Notes: generated from the sequence alone by a model not told the origin. DNA of 64,000 bases from Flammeovirga sp. OC4 (GCF_000812565.1 NZ_JTAM01000020.1:17856-81855); one strand, 5' to 3'; positions 17,950 to 26,849 are shown, counted from the stretch's first letter. Translations and numbers: made by a program.

Positions 17950-19203
17950 ATGAAAGTAGCAGTAATTGGAGCAGGAATATCAGGCTTGTACGCCGGACAC
18001 ATTTTAACGGAGTTAGGTTATGATGTTTCACTTTTTGAAGCTTCGAATAGAGTAGGAGGCAGGATCGCCACTCAAACAATACATGAACATTTATTTTTAG
18101 AAATGGGCGCTGCTGAGATACACGGAAATAGAAGTGTCATTTTTGAAATGTTGAAACATCTGGATCAAAAGTTAGAGCCGATAGTCGGAAATGAATATAT
18201 ATGGTATGATCAAAAATTAGCGGACCTAGATGCCACCGAACACTTGCCTGATACAGTACAGAAATTATTAAATTACTTTTATTCGATTGAAGAGGAAGAT
18301 TATGATGGGTCAGTGCTAGATTCGTTGAAAGAAAAAGGACTCTATCACCCCAACCTAAAATTTATCATCAGAGGGATATTGAGCGAATACAGTGCTCACG
18401 TAGAAAAAGTGCATGCCTCTACCTTAGGGGAAGAAGAGTGGCGTTGGTCATCGGGTGACAAAAACTATTTTAGTTGGGGCAGATACAGCTCGGCAGTGAC
18501 TTATTTTGAAGATAAATTAAAAGATAAAATCCAGTTGAATACCCCGATTGTAGATGTCAATTATGAAGGGGAGCAAATTTCGATTCTTACGCACAAAGGA
18601 GAGACACTCCCATTTGATAAAGTAATTGTCAGCGTACCTTTAGGTGTTTTAAAAGAGCAAAAAATAAACTTCACTCCTTCTCTTCCAGCGGAAAAACAAA
18701 AAGCGATCGAAGATATTGGTTTTGGAAAAGGGCGTAAATTATTTATTGAATTTTCGGAGACTTTCTGGGATGAAGATTTAGTGGAAATTATAGGCGGCAA
18801 AAAGTGCCCAAGTTATCTAGTACGTCCTTCTCACCCCAAGCATATTGTGGCCTATTTAATGGGCGAAGCATCAAAAGAATTGGATCAGTTGGAAGATGAT
18901 GAGTTGGCGGAAGTTTTATTAAATGACTTACAAGAAATCTATCCTGATATAGAGGTGATGTCATTGTACATGAGTCACCATGGAAAAGACTGGACCAAAG
19001 ATCCATTTATAAAAGGAACTTATTCTTATTCAACAAAAGGAACCTTAGAAGGAAGAGAAAATCTTAAGCAGCCGATAGAAAATAGATTATTCTTTATTGG
19101 AGAGGCTTGTAGAACAAATGGACACAGTGCAACAGTACATGGAGCGATGGAAACAGCGGAAGAATTGGCCGATAATTATTTCCCTGACTTAAAGAGTGTA
19201 TGA
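17950..19203 (+). CDS. FAD-dependent amine oxidase (flavin monoamine oxidase family)
   Basis: The ATG at 17950 is preferred over an upstream TTG (17911) because it directly precedes the beta strand of the FAD-binding motif (KVAVIGAGISGLYAG, then LFEASNRVGGRI). The C-terminal FAD contact LFFIGEACRTNGHSATVHGA is also present, and the about 417-residue length suits the family. It resembles monoamine/polyamine oxidases that oxidise amines to imines and then aldehydes with hydrogen peroxide release. There is no signal peptide, so it is probably cytoplasmic. The substrate is not determinable. A small hairpin (AAATCACT...AGTGATTT, 17886-17912) lies just upstream. Confidence 0.87.
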   Translation: MKVAVIGAGISGLYAGHILTELGYDVSLFEASNRVGGRIATQTIHEHLFLEMGAAEIHGNRSVIFEMLKHLDQKLEPIVGNEYIWYDQKLADLDATEHLPDTVQKLLNYFYSIEEEDYDGSVLDSLKEKGLYHPNLKFIIRGILSEYSAHVEKVHASTLGEEEWRWSSGDKNYFSWGRYSSAVTYFEDKLKDKIQLNTPIVDVNYEGEQISILTHKGETLPFDKVIVSVPLGVLKEQKINFTPSLPAEKQKAIEDIGFGKGRKLFIEFSETFWDEDLVEIIGGKKCPSYLVRPSHPKHIVAYLMGEASKELDQLEDDELAEVLLNDLQEIYPDIEVMSLYMSHHGKDWTKDPFIKGTYSYSTKGTLEGRENLKQPIENRLFFIGEACRTNGHSATVHGAMETAEELADNYFPDLKSV

Positions 19204-19250
19204 TTTTTGTTTAATCACATCTGATATTTGTGTGTAAAAACATTATAAGT

Positions 19251-19615
19251 ACATTGTAAAATAAGTTTTCGGCTGATCTGTAGGATACGAATGACGCTAA
19301 CGCTTAACATTCGCACCAATAAGTTTTTTAGCTTTCTACCCAATTCGTTTGGTAGTAAGCCCCTTGGCCTTGAAGGGAAAAGCGTTAAGAATTTCATGAA
19401 TTGAGCCGTTAAAAATGATTTTGCTGTTTGAGCGCAGCGAGTTTAAAATCATTTAGGCGAGAGCAATGAAATTTAGCTTTTGACTTCTAAGCCTTGAATT
19501 TTTTGCTTCGTTTTTGTTTCAAGACAAAAATGAAGAAGAAGGAAGTTTGAAAGTAGAATATAAAAAGCTTGTATAAATATCATTTAAAAGTTAACGATAA
19601 TTTAGTTTACAATGT
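19251..19615 (-). repeat. Full-length dispersed copy of the 364-bp MITE-like element
   Basis: The 365-bp unit is bounded by ACATTGTAAAATAAG on the left and the inverted TTTAGTTTACAATGT on the right, giving terminal inverted repeats of about 15 bases. Its interior matches the 39605-41072 array in reverse complement: the CGAATGACGC...CATTCG hairpin, the AAATGATTTT inverted pair and the block with GAAGAAGAAGGAAG. There is no open reading frame of note. It fills most of the gap between the amine oxidase and DUF2911 genes. Confidence 0.85.
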
Positions 19616-19756
19616 AATAAGTATCAATACAATCAAGGAAGACGGATAATAAGTGAGTAGTATGTTATCTACCAACTCATTACCATTTTGTACTCCGTTT
19701 GGTACTTAATTTTTTCAGCACTTAAACCATCTATGTTAAACACTAAAAAAAATACG

Positions 19757-20320
19757 ATGAGAAAGATTTTTGTTATTGTTTTAGGGGTTCTTTTAGGAAT
19801 AGGTATTTTAGGTTATTTCGGTCAAAAAATGATGATTTCAGAGACAAAAAAACACAGTCCTGAAATAGAACAAAACTTTGTTGATGGCGATACTAAAATA
19901 AACATACATTATTCGTCGCCTTTCAAAAAGGGAAGAGTAATTTTTGGTAATCTTGTTCCTTACGGTCAAGTTTGGAGAACAGGCGCCAATGAACCAACAA
20001 CATTCAAAACGAATGTCCCATTAATTATCAATGGTAAAAATTTACCCGCAGGACAATATACTTTGTGGACGGTTCCGGAATCCAAAACATGGAAAATTAT
20101 TTTCAACAATAAAGTATACGGTTGGGGCGTAAGTTTTGGAGGAAAAGCAAGTAGAGATGAAAGCTTTGATACTGTAGTAGTAGAAACCAATGTGATCAAT
20201 AGTGATACTATTATGGAAAGCTTAAGAATATGGATTGAAAAATCTGAAAATGTGGATAAATACCACTTAAAGTTAGGTTGGGATCAGACCTTGATCGAGC
20301 TGGATGTAGATAAAGCTTAA
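19757..20320 (+). CDS. DUF2911 domain protein
   Basis: The start at 19757 (MRKIFVIVLGVLLG) gives an N-terminal signal anchor or signal peptide; an ATG at 19733 is also possible. The domain carries family signatures: SPFKKGRVIFG, YGQVWRTGANEPTTF, INGKNLPAGQYTLWTVP and WKIIFNN. DUF2911 proteins are common in Bacteroidota envelopes and their biochemical role is unknown. The gene is monocistronic, with a terminator at 20374-20427. Confidence 0.85.
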   Translation: MRKIFVIVLGVLLGIGILGYFGQKMMISETKKHSPEIEQNFVDGDTKINIHYSSPFKKGRVIFGNLVPYGQVWRTGANEPTTFKTNVPLIINGKNLPAGQYTLWTVPESKTWKIIFNNKVYGWGVSFGGKASRDESFDTVVVETNVINSDTIMESLRIWIEKSENVDKYHLKLGWDQTLIELDVDKA

Positions 20321-20373
20321 GATCAAATAAAGCTATTTTCGGTTTTATTTCGAAATACAAAATAATGCACAGT

Positions 20374-20427
20374 AAGGCAATCTTAGTACGGAATTGAATA
20401 ATTCTTATAGGATTGCCTTTTCTTTTT
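20374..20427 (+). terminator. Intrinsic terminator after the DUF2911 gene
   Basis: AAGGCAATC (20374-20382) pairs with GATTGCCTT (20411-20419), followed by TTCTTTTTAT. Confidence 0.8.
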
Positions 20428-20541
20428 ATCATTTCTCAAAAGTATTGTTTAACTTAACTATGAAGACAAAAGAATTTTAAGTAATAGTTCATAACTTTGC
20501 TGTTGGATTCTATAAACGAAAATTTATCTAATAGGAAAGAA

Positions 20542-21183
20542 ATGACAGCATCAAAAATCACTTTAGAAGAATATTTAGATGGTAAAGAGGTAACATTTAA
20601 ACGATTACCTAAGTTTTTTAAAGAAGGCTCTAGAGTGATGGGGGCGATGTGGGAAGCCATTGAGGGGATTGAAGAATTTCAAGAAAAAGGTGATCCTTCA
20701 CAAGTTTTCATTACACTGTTCTTTGAGGAGGAAACGAATAGTATTCTTATTCAAGAAACAAGGTATGCTATGTCATCGCTTTTTGAAGTTGAAGTAAAGG
20801 AAAATCATGTCACTATTGATATTCTAGATTTGATTTCTGCTTTGAGAAGGTTTGCAGGTAAATTGCCTGTAGAAAAAGAGCCAGTGCCAGAAATTTTAGA
20901 ATTTATCCTTTACTCAGCCTACTACGGATATGATCAAAAAGATGCGGATGATATTGCCACTCGTATTGTCAACGCTGCTTACCTCAATGGTAGAGGAGAA
21001 GTAGACGAAAATGACTTTTATGATATTATAGATGCCTTGTATGAACCTCCAAAAGAGTTTTTCGTTGATGAATATATGGACGAGGATGTTTTGGAAAACA
21101 TTGAGGTGCAAGAAACAGTATACGATAACTTACCGGCTGTACTGTGGATTTTAAGAAAACATTTAGTCCAAGATAGACATTAA
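20542..21183 (+). CDS. Acidic hypothetical protein
   Basis: The ATG at 20542 is preferred over a TTG at 20497 because an AGGAAAG ribosome-binding-like sequence precedes it. The product is about 213 residues, acidic and cytoplasmic (no signal or membrane helix). It opens with KITLEEYLDGKEVTFKRLPK and has a mainly helical second half (YYGYDQKDADDIATRIV). I do not recognise a family. It is followed by a strong terminator and a MITE. Confidence 0.65.
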   Translation: MTASKITLEEYLDGKEVTFKRLPKFFKEGSRVMGAMWEAIEGIEEFQEKGDPSQVFITLFFEEETNSILIQETRYAMSSLFEVEVKENHVTIDILDLISALRRFAGKLPVEKEPVPEILEFILYSAYYGYDQKDADDIATRIVNAAYLNGRGEVDENDFYDIIDALYEPPKEFFVDEYMDEDVLENIEVQETVYDNLPAVLWILRKHLVQDRH

Positions 21184-21206
21184 TAGTTTATCAGGGCTTT
21201 AAATAA

Positions 21207-21268
21207 AGAGTGAAGAAAATCGGTATATCGATATTACGTTACCCAAAACATTCTTCACTCTTCATTTT
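21207..21268 (+). terminator. Intrinsic terminator after the acidic hypothetical gene
   Basis: AAGAGTGAAGAA (from 21207) pairs with TTCTTCACTCTT (21251-21262) around a roughly 30-base loop. CATTTTAC follows. Confidence 0.75.
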
Positions 21269-21275
21269 ACTCAAT

Positions 21276-21438
21276 TAAGCAGTTGCACATTTAAAATTGG
21301 GATAAGTTGGATTATTATTTTTTAGTCTAATCAAGGCAGAAATGAAGAGCATAGCCGAAGCTACGTGATGATATTCTAACGCAGAGTAGGCTAAAAAAGA
21401 AAATCCAAAACTTCCGAATTTAATTGTACAACTGCTTA
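21276..21438. mobile_element. 163-bp MITE-like element with long terminal inverted repeats
   Basis: The left end starts TAAGCAGTTGCACATTTAAA and continues to GTTGGATT. The right end, read in reverse complement, starts TAAGCAGTTGTACAATTAAA and continues to TTTTGGATT. These arms of about 37 bp pair imperfectly around roughly 90 bp without a gene. The structure is typical of a non-autonomous element mobilised by an insertion-sequence transposase elsewhere. No transposase was seen in the window. Confidence 0.65.
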
Positions 21439-21473
21439 TAATTGTTCTATTTATAACTCAATAACAAAAGACT

Positions 21474-21725
21474 ATGGTAGAATTATCAAAGAAAGACAAG
21501 TATTTAAGCTTAACAATTGCGGACTTACTGATTAATGACCAAGGAATTCAGTCAGAAGACGAAGTTGAAAAATTACCCAAAGAACATATTGTGGGCATGT
21601 TGGATAAACTACAAGAAGGAAATGCTTCTAAGGTAGTCATTACAGATACTTATCTGCATACTTTTAGAGCCATTCTGAAGTTTGATGTCGCTTATCTGCT
21701 CCGTTCTAATCGCTGTTGTTCATAA
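21474..21725 (+). CDS. Small hypothetical protein
   Basis: The 83-residue frame starts at an ATG 36 bases after the MITE. The first about 70 residues look protein-like (charged helical, LSKKDKYLSLTIADLLIND and KLPKEHIVGMLDKLQEG). The last residues (LLRSNRCCS) look less natural, so the gene could be a truncated or degraded remnant. No family is recognised. Confidence 0.4.
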   Translation: MVELSKKDKYLSLTIADLLINDQGIQSEDEVEKLPKEHIVGMLDKLQEGNASKVVITDTYLHTFRAILKFDVAYLLRSNRCCS

Positions 21726-21820
21726 AGTGAGATGAAAAACAGCGACTTATTCACATTTTTCCGATAAATGCCCAATTGTCTCTCTTGTATTCAAAGAGAA
21801 ACTTGAATAAGTGTGAATAG

Positions 21821-23974
21821 TTATTGAATAAGTAGCTTTTTTGTGAATAACTTTCCGTTTCCATCACTAAGCTGGACAAAATAAACACCCTTCACCCAAC
21901 TATTTGTTGATAACTTAATTTTTGATTGAGGAGTAATTTGACCTCTTTCAAGTGTTACTGCCTGAGTTGAAATAATTTTGTAATCCAACAATAGCGTACT
22001 GTTATTTTGTAATGTGACTTCCGTACTACTTGGATTTGGGAAGATAGTTAGGTCCAATTCATTAGAAGGTAAGGGCGAGATGCTGGTCGGAGATTCGTGT
22101 ATTCCAATTGACGAGAGCTGCAATCCACCTCCTTCAGATCCTATAATGATATAATTTCCGATTTTAGTTCCAGTACCTTTTTTACCTAAGCTGATCATTT
22201 GAAATGCATTTTTTGCAGGATCAAATAGTACCTCTTTTTGATAATTACCACTAGTGTTAACAGTATAATTTCTCCAGATTCTAGGAAGGCCGCTTTCATC
22301 CAATACAAGCAAATCTATGCTTCCGTTATCGTCTAAATCTTCTATAAGTATACTTGGATATTTTCTCAATAAATCCCCTTCAATTTGAGGAAATAGGTTT
22401 TCACTACTTTCTTTAAATTCTTGATTCTCTTGCTGTAAATATGTTTTCAATTCCCCAGAAAAAGTACCTACTACAATATCAATGCGTCCATTCTGATCAA
22501 CATCCACCATGGAAACACTTTCTTCAGGACGATGTGTGACTAGTTTTGAAACATTATTGAAATCAATACTTTCGCCTACAAAGGGCAGTAAATAGACTCC
22601 AGCTTCATTGGAATTGGGTGTTCTAGCGCTCACCAATAGTTCCTTAGTACCGTTGTTGTTGTAATCCACCCAAAAAGGAATAATATCAATTTTACCCCAG
22701 TCGGATAGCCCAAGATAATCTCTTTCTACCATTTCGAAACTAGGGTTTTCATTCGTACCTGTATTTCTTAAGAAAGCCATACTCCCTCCATAAGTTTCAA
22801 GTTGCTCATTGAATGAATTTCTATACCCCACTAAAAGATCAAGTACTCCGTCTTCATCCACATCTACCGCAAAAGGTCTGCTTCTTTCCCCAAAATCTAA
22901 CGTTTGAAACAGCTGCGTTTTTTCAAATTCCCATTCTTTCGTTGCATTATTAAACGTGTACATCCATGTACTTTTACTGAAATCGGTTTGATCTCCTTCA
23001 TTAGAAGTGAGGTTGGGTGAAATCAGCATTTCTTTTTCATTGTCTTGAGTATAATCAATGAAAAAAGCTGCAGGAAAAATAGGAATACTTACAGGGTCTT
23101 GTGCAGGGAAGTTGGTAATACTTTCGTTGAAAAGAGGGGCTGCGTTATTGCCTTTATTGGGAATTGCAACCAGATTAGAACAACTCATTTCACCGATTAA
23201 AACATCTCCTAATCCATTTTTGTTGATATCATAGATGGTCACGGCGGACCCTAAGTGCATAATTCTACCATTGGAAGAACAGTTTTGTCCATCGAAAATG
23301 TAAGTAGCACAATCACCACATTCATGAAAGTTACCCCAGTTGTTGGTCACTTTTGTATACATTGGAGCACCTTGGTCATTGAGCCCAACATGTTGATGGT
23401 ATTCGATGGAACCTCCTACTGAAGGTACGAAGGTGAAGAAATCCAATGCTCCATCATTATTGATGTCATAAAAAGCAGGGGTATCTAAAAGTGAGGACAA
23501 AAGAGGAGCAGGTGCACCCGAAAACGAAGTAGTCTCTATCAATAAGCCATTTTCAGAAAAAGCAAATTGCTGAGCACTTGAAGTGTTTTTATAAAAATAG
23601 ATGCCGTCTTCTTCCCCAATAATCAAATCTTTTTGGCCATCTCCATCAAGGTCTTGGAGGTGTAACCAAAAACGAATGGAAGAGGGAAAATAGGAGATGA
23701 ATTGTGGTGCATAAACCCATTGATTCTCTTGATGCATATAAGGAATAATTCTTCGACTGGCTCGATCAAAAAGAACCAATTCATTTTGACCATTTAGGTT
23801 TAAATCAATTTCGAAGAACTGTACGGCATTAATACCGCCGTTCCAAGGGTCTGTAATCTCATTTCCGTTTTCACTTATAGAGATGTTATGTTGAAGTGTG
23901 AGCCCAATATGTTGGCTCCAAGAGTAGTTTGTAATGAAGATGCTCAGAAGTAATGGAATTAATTTTTTGATCAT
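21821..23974 (-). CDS. Secreted FG-GAP/VCBS repeat protein with T9SS sorting domain
   Basis: The 717-residue product has a signal peptide (to about residue 20, NYSWSQ). Many FG-GAP/VCBS-type calcium-binding loops follow, such as DLDGDGQKDLIIGEEDG, DINKNGLGDVLIGE, DVDEDGVLDLLVGY and DVDQNGRIDIVVG, suggesting a beta-propeller. The last about 80 residues form a type A type IX secretion C-terminal domain (LTIFPNPSSTEVTLQN, ending GVYFVQLSDGNGKLFTKKLL). It is therefore expected to be exported through the T9SS and attached to or released from the cell surface. No catalytic domain is evident; binding or adhesion is plausible. It is monocistronic. Confidence 0.88.
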   Translation of the reverse strand: MIKKLIPLLLSIFITNYSWSQHIGLTLQHNISISENGNEITDPWNGGINAVQFFEIDLNLNGQNELVLFDRASRRIIPYMHQENQWVYAPQFISYFPSSIRFWLHLQDLDGDGQKDLIIGEEDGIYFYKNTSSAQQFAFSENGLLIETTSFSGAPAPLLSSLLDTPAFYDINNDGALDFFTFVPSVGGSIEYHQHVGLNDQGAPMYTKVTNNWGNFHECGDCATYIFDGQNCSSNGRIMHLGSAVTIYDINKNGLGDVLIGEMSCSNLVAIPNKGNNAAPLFNESITNFPAQDPVSIPIFPAAFFIDYTQDNEKEMLISPNLTSNEGDQTDFSKSTWMYTFNNATKEWEFEKTQLFQTLDFGERSRPFAVDVDEDGVLDLLVGYRNSFNEQLETYGGSMAFLRNTGTNENPSFEMVERDYLGLSDWGKIDIIPFWVDYNNNGTKELLVSARTPNSNEAGVYLLPFVGESIDFNNVSKLVTHRPEESVSMVDVDQNGRIDIVVGTFSGELKTYLQQENQEFKESSENLFPQIEGDLLRKYPSILIEDLDDNGSIDLLVLDESGLPRIWRNYTVNTSGNYQKEVLFDPAKNAFQMISLGKKGTGTKIGNYIIIGSEGGGLQLSSIGIHESPTSISPLPSNELDLTIFPNPSSTEVTLQNNSTLLLDYKIISTQAVTLERGQITPQSKIKLSTNSWVKGVYFVQLSDGNGKLFTKKLLIQ

Positions 23975-24066
23975 AAGGGCTGTCTATTAGATTTAAATAT
24001 AAATAAGTAAGAGGAAAAAGTAGTAAGGTAATGGTTTGTAGTATAAGGCATAAGCCGTAAGGAATT

Positions 24067-24107
24067 GTAGCTCGTGAAATGCATTTTATTTACTTTTCAC
24101 GAACTAC
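24067..24107 (-). terminator. Hairpin downstream of the ParA operon
   Basis: GTAGCTCGTGAAA (24067-24079) pairs with TTTCACGAACTAC (24095-24107). It probably terminates the minus-strand ParA operon. A related palindrome occurs at 25960-26000. Confidence 0.6.
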
Positions 24108-24129
24108 TTTATGTAATATTTCCTCTTCT

Positions 24130-24390
24130 CTATAAATCTACTTGAAAATCAAGATAGAAACTAATTGCTTCTTGAATAATTTCTTCTTCCGTTCTGCCTT
24201 CTTTTTGTGCTAAAGCAGTGATTTTATTTTGTTGTTCTTCTGTTAGTCCAAACGTTGGATTTTTTGGAGTGGCAGGAATCACTTTTTCTTCCTTTTTGAC
24301 AGGCTCAACTTTAGGAGCTTCATTGCTTTTTGATAAGGACGATCCACCTAAAAGAGAATCCAATCCACCAGAGAAATTTTTCTTTGCCAT
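24130..24390 (-). CDS. Small ParA-associated protein with ribbon-helix-helix-like C-terminus
   Basis: The 86-residue product has a low-complexity Gly/Ser/Lys-rich N-terminus (FSGGLDSLLGGSS, then EPVKKEEKV). The C-terminal segment (LTEEQQNKITALAQKEGR, then a helix EEEIIQEAISFYL) resembles a CopG-type ribbon-helix-helix DNA-binding fold. It starts 20 bases after the ParA stop, so it is the likely DNA-binding adaptor of that ATPase. The pairing is inferred from operon position. Confidence 0.7.
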   Translation of the reverse strand: MAKKNFSGGLDSLLGGSSLSKSNEAPKVEPVKKEEKVIPATPKNPTFGLTEEQQNKITALAQKEGRTEEEIIQEAISFYLDFQVDL

Positions 24391-24410
24391 AATGAGTAAG
24401 TAGTAAAGGT

Positions 24411-25178
24411 TTATGCGTTAATGACTGTTCTTTCGAGTACTTCTTGTGCCAAGTCCCAATAATCTTTAGCACCATTGCTTTTGGCATTGTACCTAAAAAT
24501 ATTGGTTTGTTTAGAAGGAGCTTCGGCCAAAGCTACATTTTCTCGGATCACTGTTTTGAAGAGTTTGTCCCCAAAATGTTTGGTGATGGCTTCTCTTACG
24601 TTTCTATTTAATATTTTTCTCTGATCGTATTGCGTAATAAAAACACCTCCTATTTCCAGATCAGCATTCAAACGTTGTTGTACTTTTTCAATCACCTCTA
24701 AAAGCTTTGTAAGCCCTTGCGTTGCTAAAAACTGCGCTTGAAGCGGAAAAAATACCTGATTGGAAGTAGTAAATGCATTGATGGTTAAAAGCCCTAAACT
24801 TGGAGGACAGTCAATTAATATATAATCGTAGTCTTCTTTTACTTTATTGATTTGTCCTTTCAAAATAAATTCTCTTCCGGCTTCCATGCTGAGTTCAAGT
24901 TCTGCACCGGAAAGGTCTAATTCTGAAGGGATCATATGAAGATCCAATTCTAGTTCCATGATCGCATCTTCAATATTTGTTGCTCCTCTAAGAAGTTTGT
25001 AAACACTGTTTTCTGGCTCAAATACGCCCAGCGATTGACTTAAATTGGCTTGAGGATCCATATCAATCATCAAGACCTTCTTTCCAAGTTGATGAAGACC
25101 TGCGCCCAAATTGACGACCGAAGTTGTTTTTCCAACACCTCCTTTGTGGTTACTGATAGATATGACTTGTGCTGACAT
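24411..25178 (-). CDS. parA: ParA/Soj-family ATPase
   Basis: The 255-residue product begins with a deviant Walker A motif (ISNHKGGVGKTT, residues 8-19). MIDMDPQANLS and a Walker B-like YILIDCPPSLGLLTINA follow. Such ATPases position chromosomes, plasmids or protein cargo on the nucleoid. No canonical ParB gene is adjacent; the small RHH-like gene downstream is the candidate partner. Chromosomal versus cargo-positioning function cannot be told apart from sequence. TMEM175-like and TetR genes lie upstream on the same strand with 60-150-base gaps. Confidence 0.88.
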   Translation of the reverse strand: MSAQVISISNHKGGVGKTTSVVNLGAGLHQLGKKVLMIDMDPQANLSQSLGVFEPENSVYKLLRGATNIEDAIMELELDLHMIPSELDLSGAELELSMEAGREFILKGQINKVKEDYDYILIDCPPSLGLLTINAFTTSNQVFFPLQAQFLATQGLTKLLEVIEKVQQRLNADLEIGGVFITQYDQRKILNRNVREAITKHFGDKLFKTVIRENVALAEAPSKQTNIFRYNAKSNGAKDYWDLAQEVLERTVINA

Positions 25179-25241
25179 TGTTAGTAATTTTATGAAATAA
25201 AAAAATTGTTACTACTGAAATCCGACTTAATTAATAAGCAA

Positions 25242-25895
25242 TTAACGTGCTCTAGTGCTTCTATACTCAATCCATTTTGTTCTTAATCCATAAATAACTG
25301 GAACAAGAATATAAGGAACTTGAGCATAGTCGATATAAAAATAAGCAACAATTAGCGAAATAAAAGCCAACAATGGTTCCATCCATTTGTCTTGACTTAT
25401 TTCATCTGCAATTTCTTTTTCAAGGGGCTCTTTCAATAATCGATCATAATGAGTGGCATAACGCCATGACGAATAAGAGAAACCCCCAATGATCATCACA
25501 TTAACGCTATACAGAAAAATTGCAGCATAAAAATCTGGAAATGCAGTAGCCAAACTATTTGAAAAAGGGAGTAAAGCCACAAATGCCAATGTGATAATAT
25601 CTAACCACATGTACTTGCTATCCGCACCTTTCATTAATCGAGTAGTAGTGGTATGTTTCAACCAGTACACTGCTAAAAGTATAAATGTAGTAAGATAGAT
25701 ACCCAATATGGGTAGTTGCTTAGATAACGCTTTTAGAAGCTGTTTATTACTTTTTACATCATCGATCGATGAAAAATCAAAGGCCAGAAGTAGCATTGTC
25801 ATGGAAGTGGCAAAGATGATATCGGAGAGCCTGTTGATTCTAAACAGCCAGCTTTCAGAAATTATAGCAGGCTTTTTAATTTTTTGCTGAGACAT
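25242..25895 (-). CDS. TMEM175/DUF1211-family membrane protein (putative potassium channel)
   Basis: The family signature near the N-terminus is RINRLSDIIFATSMTMLLLAF, here written in two parts: RINRLSDIIF and ATSMTMLLLAFDF. Further hydrophobic segments include ILGIYLTTFILLAVYW and IITLAFVALLPFSNSLA. Six membrane helices are expected, and bacterial TMEM175 homologues conduct potassium. The ATG at 25895 is favoured because it fits the usual short cytoplasmic N-terminus. An in-frame ATG at 25961 would add 22 residues but sits inside a hairpin. Confidence 0.82.
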   Translation of the reverse strand: MSQQKIKKPAIISESWLFRINRLSDIIFATSMTMLLLAFDFSSIDDVKSNKQLLKALSKQLPILGIYLTTFILLAVYWLKHTTTTRLMKGADSKYMWLDIITLAFVALLPFSNSLATAFPDFYAAIFLYSVNVMIIGGFSYSSWRYATHYDRLLKEPLEKEIADEISQDKWMEPLLAFISLIVAYFYIDYAQVPYILVPVIYGLRTKWIEYRSTRAR

Positions 25896-25959
25896 AAAAA
25901 GAAAAGTAGCTTTTTGGTGAATGAATGGATCAAAGTTGAGAATAGAAGATGTTTGTGCC

Positions 25960-26000
25960 ATAGTTCGTGAGAAACGCTGCTTTGTACCTCACGAACTATT
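25960..26000. repeat. Palindromic hairpin between TetR and TMEM175-like genes
   Basis: ATAGTTCGTGAG (25960-25971) pairs with CTCACGAACTAT (25988-25999). Its core AGTTCGTGA matches the hairpin at 24067-24107. It could end the tetR transcript or serve as a recognition palindrome. Confidence 0.6.
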
Positions 26001-26024
26001 CAAAAATATACTTTATTTTAATGC

Positions 26025-26633
26025 TTATGGAAGTAGCATTTTTTCAAGGTAAAGGTAACTGAACTCAAGAATTCTCTTTTGCTGATGATCATTGTAGTTC
26101 GATACTCCTTTGATGGGTTCAGTAATAATAATTCTTTCAGATCTGATAATGTAATCGTTTAAGGCATTGACCAAAAAACCAACGATTAATTCACCATCTG
26201 CTTCTTGATTGTAAATACCTTTGTCTTTTCCTTCTTCTATTTTTTCCATGAAAAGAAGGTTGATGATATTGGCTAACTCATCATTTTTTGTAATAACATC
26301 TTCTCGGATAGCCATCATTTCTTCCACGTTCATGATACGTGCAAGGTCTCTGTTTTCAAAAGCAATCTTGAAGAACTTCAATAGGGCTAACTTTAAAAAT
26401 TCAATACCTTCTTTTTCGGAGTTATTTAATTCACTGACAACAGCGTTAATTTGCTTGGAATAATTGGCAATAATTTCTTTTAGTAAATTCTCTTTTGATC
26501 CAAAATAATAATTGATCATTCCTTGGCTTACTTTAGCTGTTTGTGCAATGTCTCTAGTACTTGCACCGTCAAATCCTTTTTGGGAAATTAATTTGGTGGC
26601 TACCTTCAGAACGTGTTCTCTGTTGTTCTTCAT
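26025..26633 (-). CDS. TetR/AcrR-family transcriptional regulator
   Basis: The 202-residue product has an N-terminal TetR helix-turn-helix (about residues 6-50: VLKVATKLISQKGFDGAST, RDIAQTAKVSQGMINYYF, GSKENLLKEI). An all-helical ligand domain follows. It probably represses its own promoter or neighbouring genes, such as the TMEM175-like gene downstream or the divergent DUF4251 gene. The inducer is unknown. It is separated from the plus-strand gene by about 280 bases that hold both promoters. Confidence 0.9.
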   Translation of the reverse strand: MKNNREHVLKVATKLISQKGFDGASTRDIAQTAKVSQGMINYYFGSKENLLKEIIANYSKQINAVVSELNNSEKEGIEFLKLALLKFFKIAFENRDLARIMNVEEMMAIREDVITKNDELANIINLLFMEKIEEGKDKGIYNQEADGELIVGFLVNALNDYIIRSERIIITEPIKGVSNYNDHQQKRILEFSYLYLEKMLLP

Positions 26634-26756
26634 AATTGTAAATTAATCGTATGAATAATGCTATGTAAAGTTACATATCTTACATAAAAAATAAAGTGAA
26701 AAAACTATTTCGTTGATGGAATAGTTTATATTTGTGGGAATTAATTTAACTATGTT

Positions 26757-26849
26757 ATGAAAAAGTATAACAGATCAATTAATGGGTTATTTTTCGTAAC
26801 AATTATGAATAACATTATACCTGATTTTTAATAACTGAAATCAGGTTTT
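26757..26849 (+). promoter_or_regulatory. Possible leader: short ORF followed by a terminator-like hairpin
   Basis: A -7-like TATATTTG (26727-26734, matching TAnnTTTG) is followed by a 24-codon frame (26757-26831, MKKYNRSINGLFF...). A hairpin overlaps its end (ACCTGATTT, 26819-26827, with GAAATCAGGTTTT, 26837-26849). The arrangement resembles a leader peptide with an attenuator ahead of the DUF4251 gene. No -33 TTTG was found at normal spacing, so this is tentative. Confidence 0.35.
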
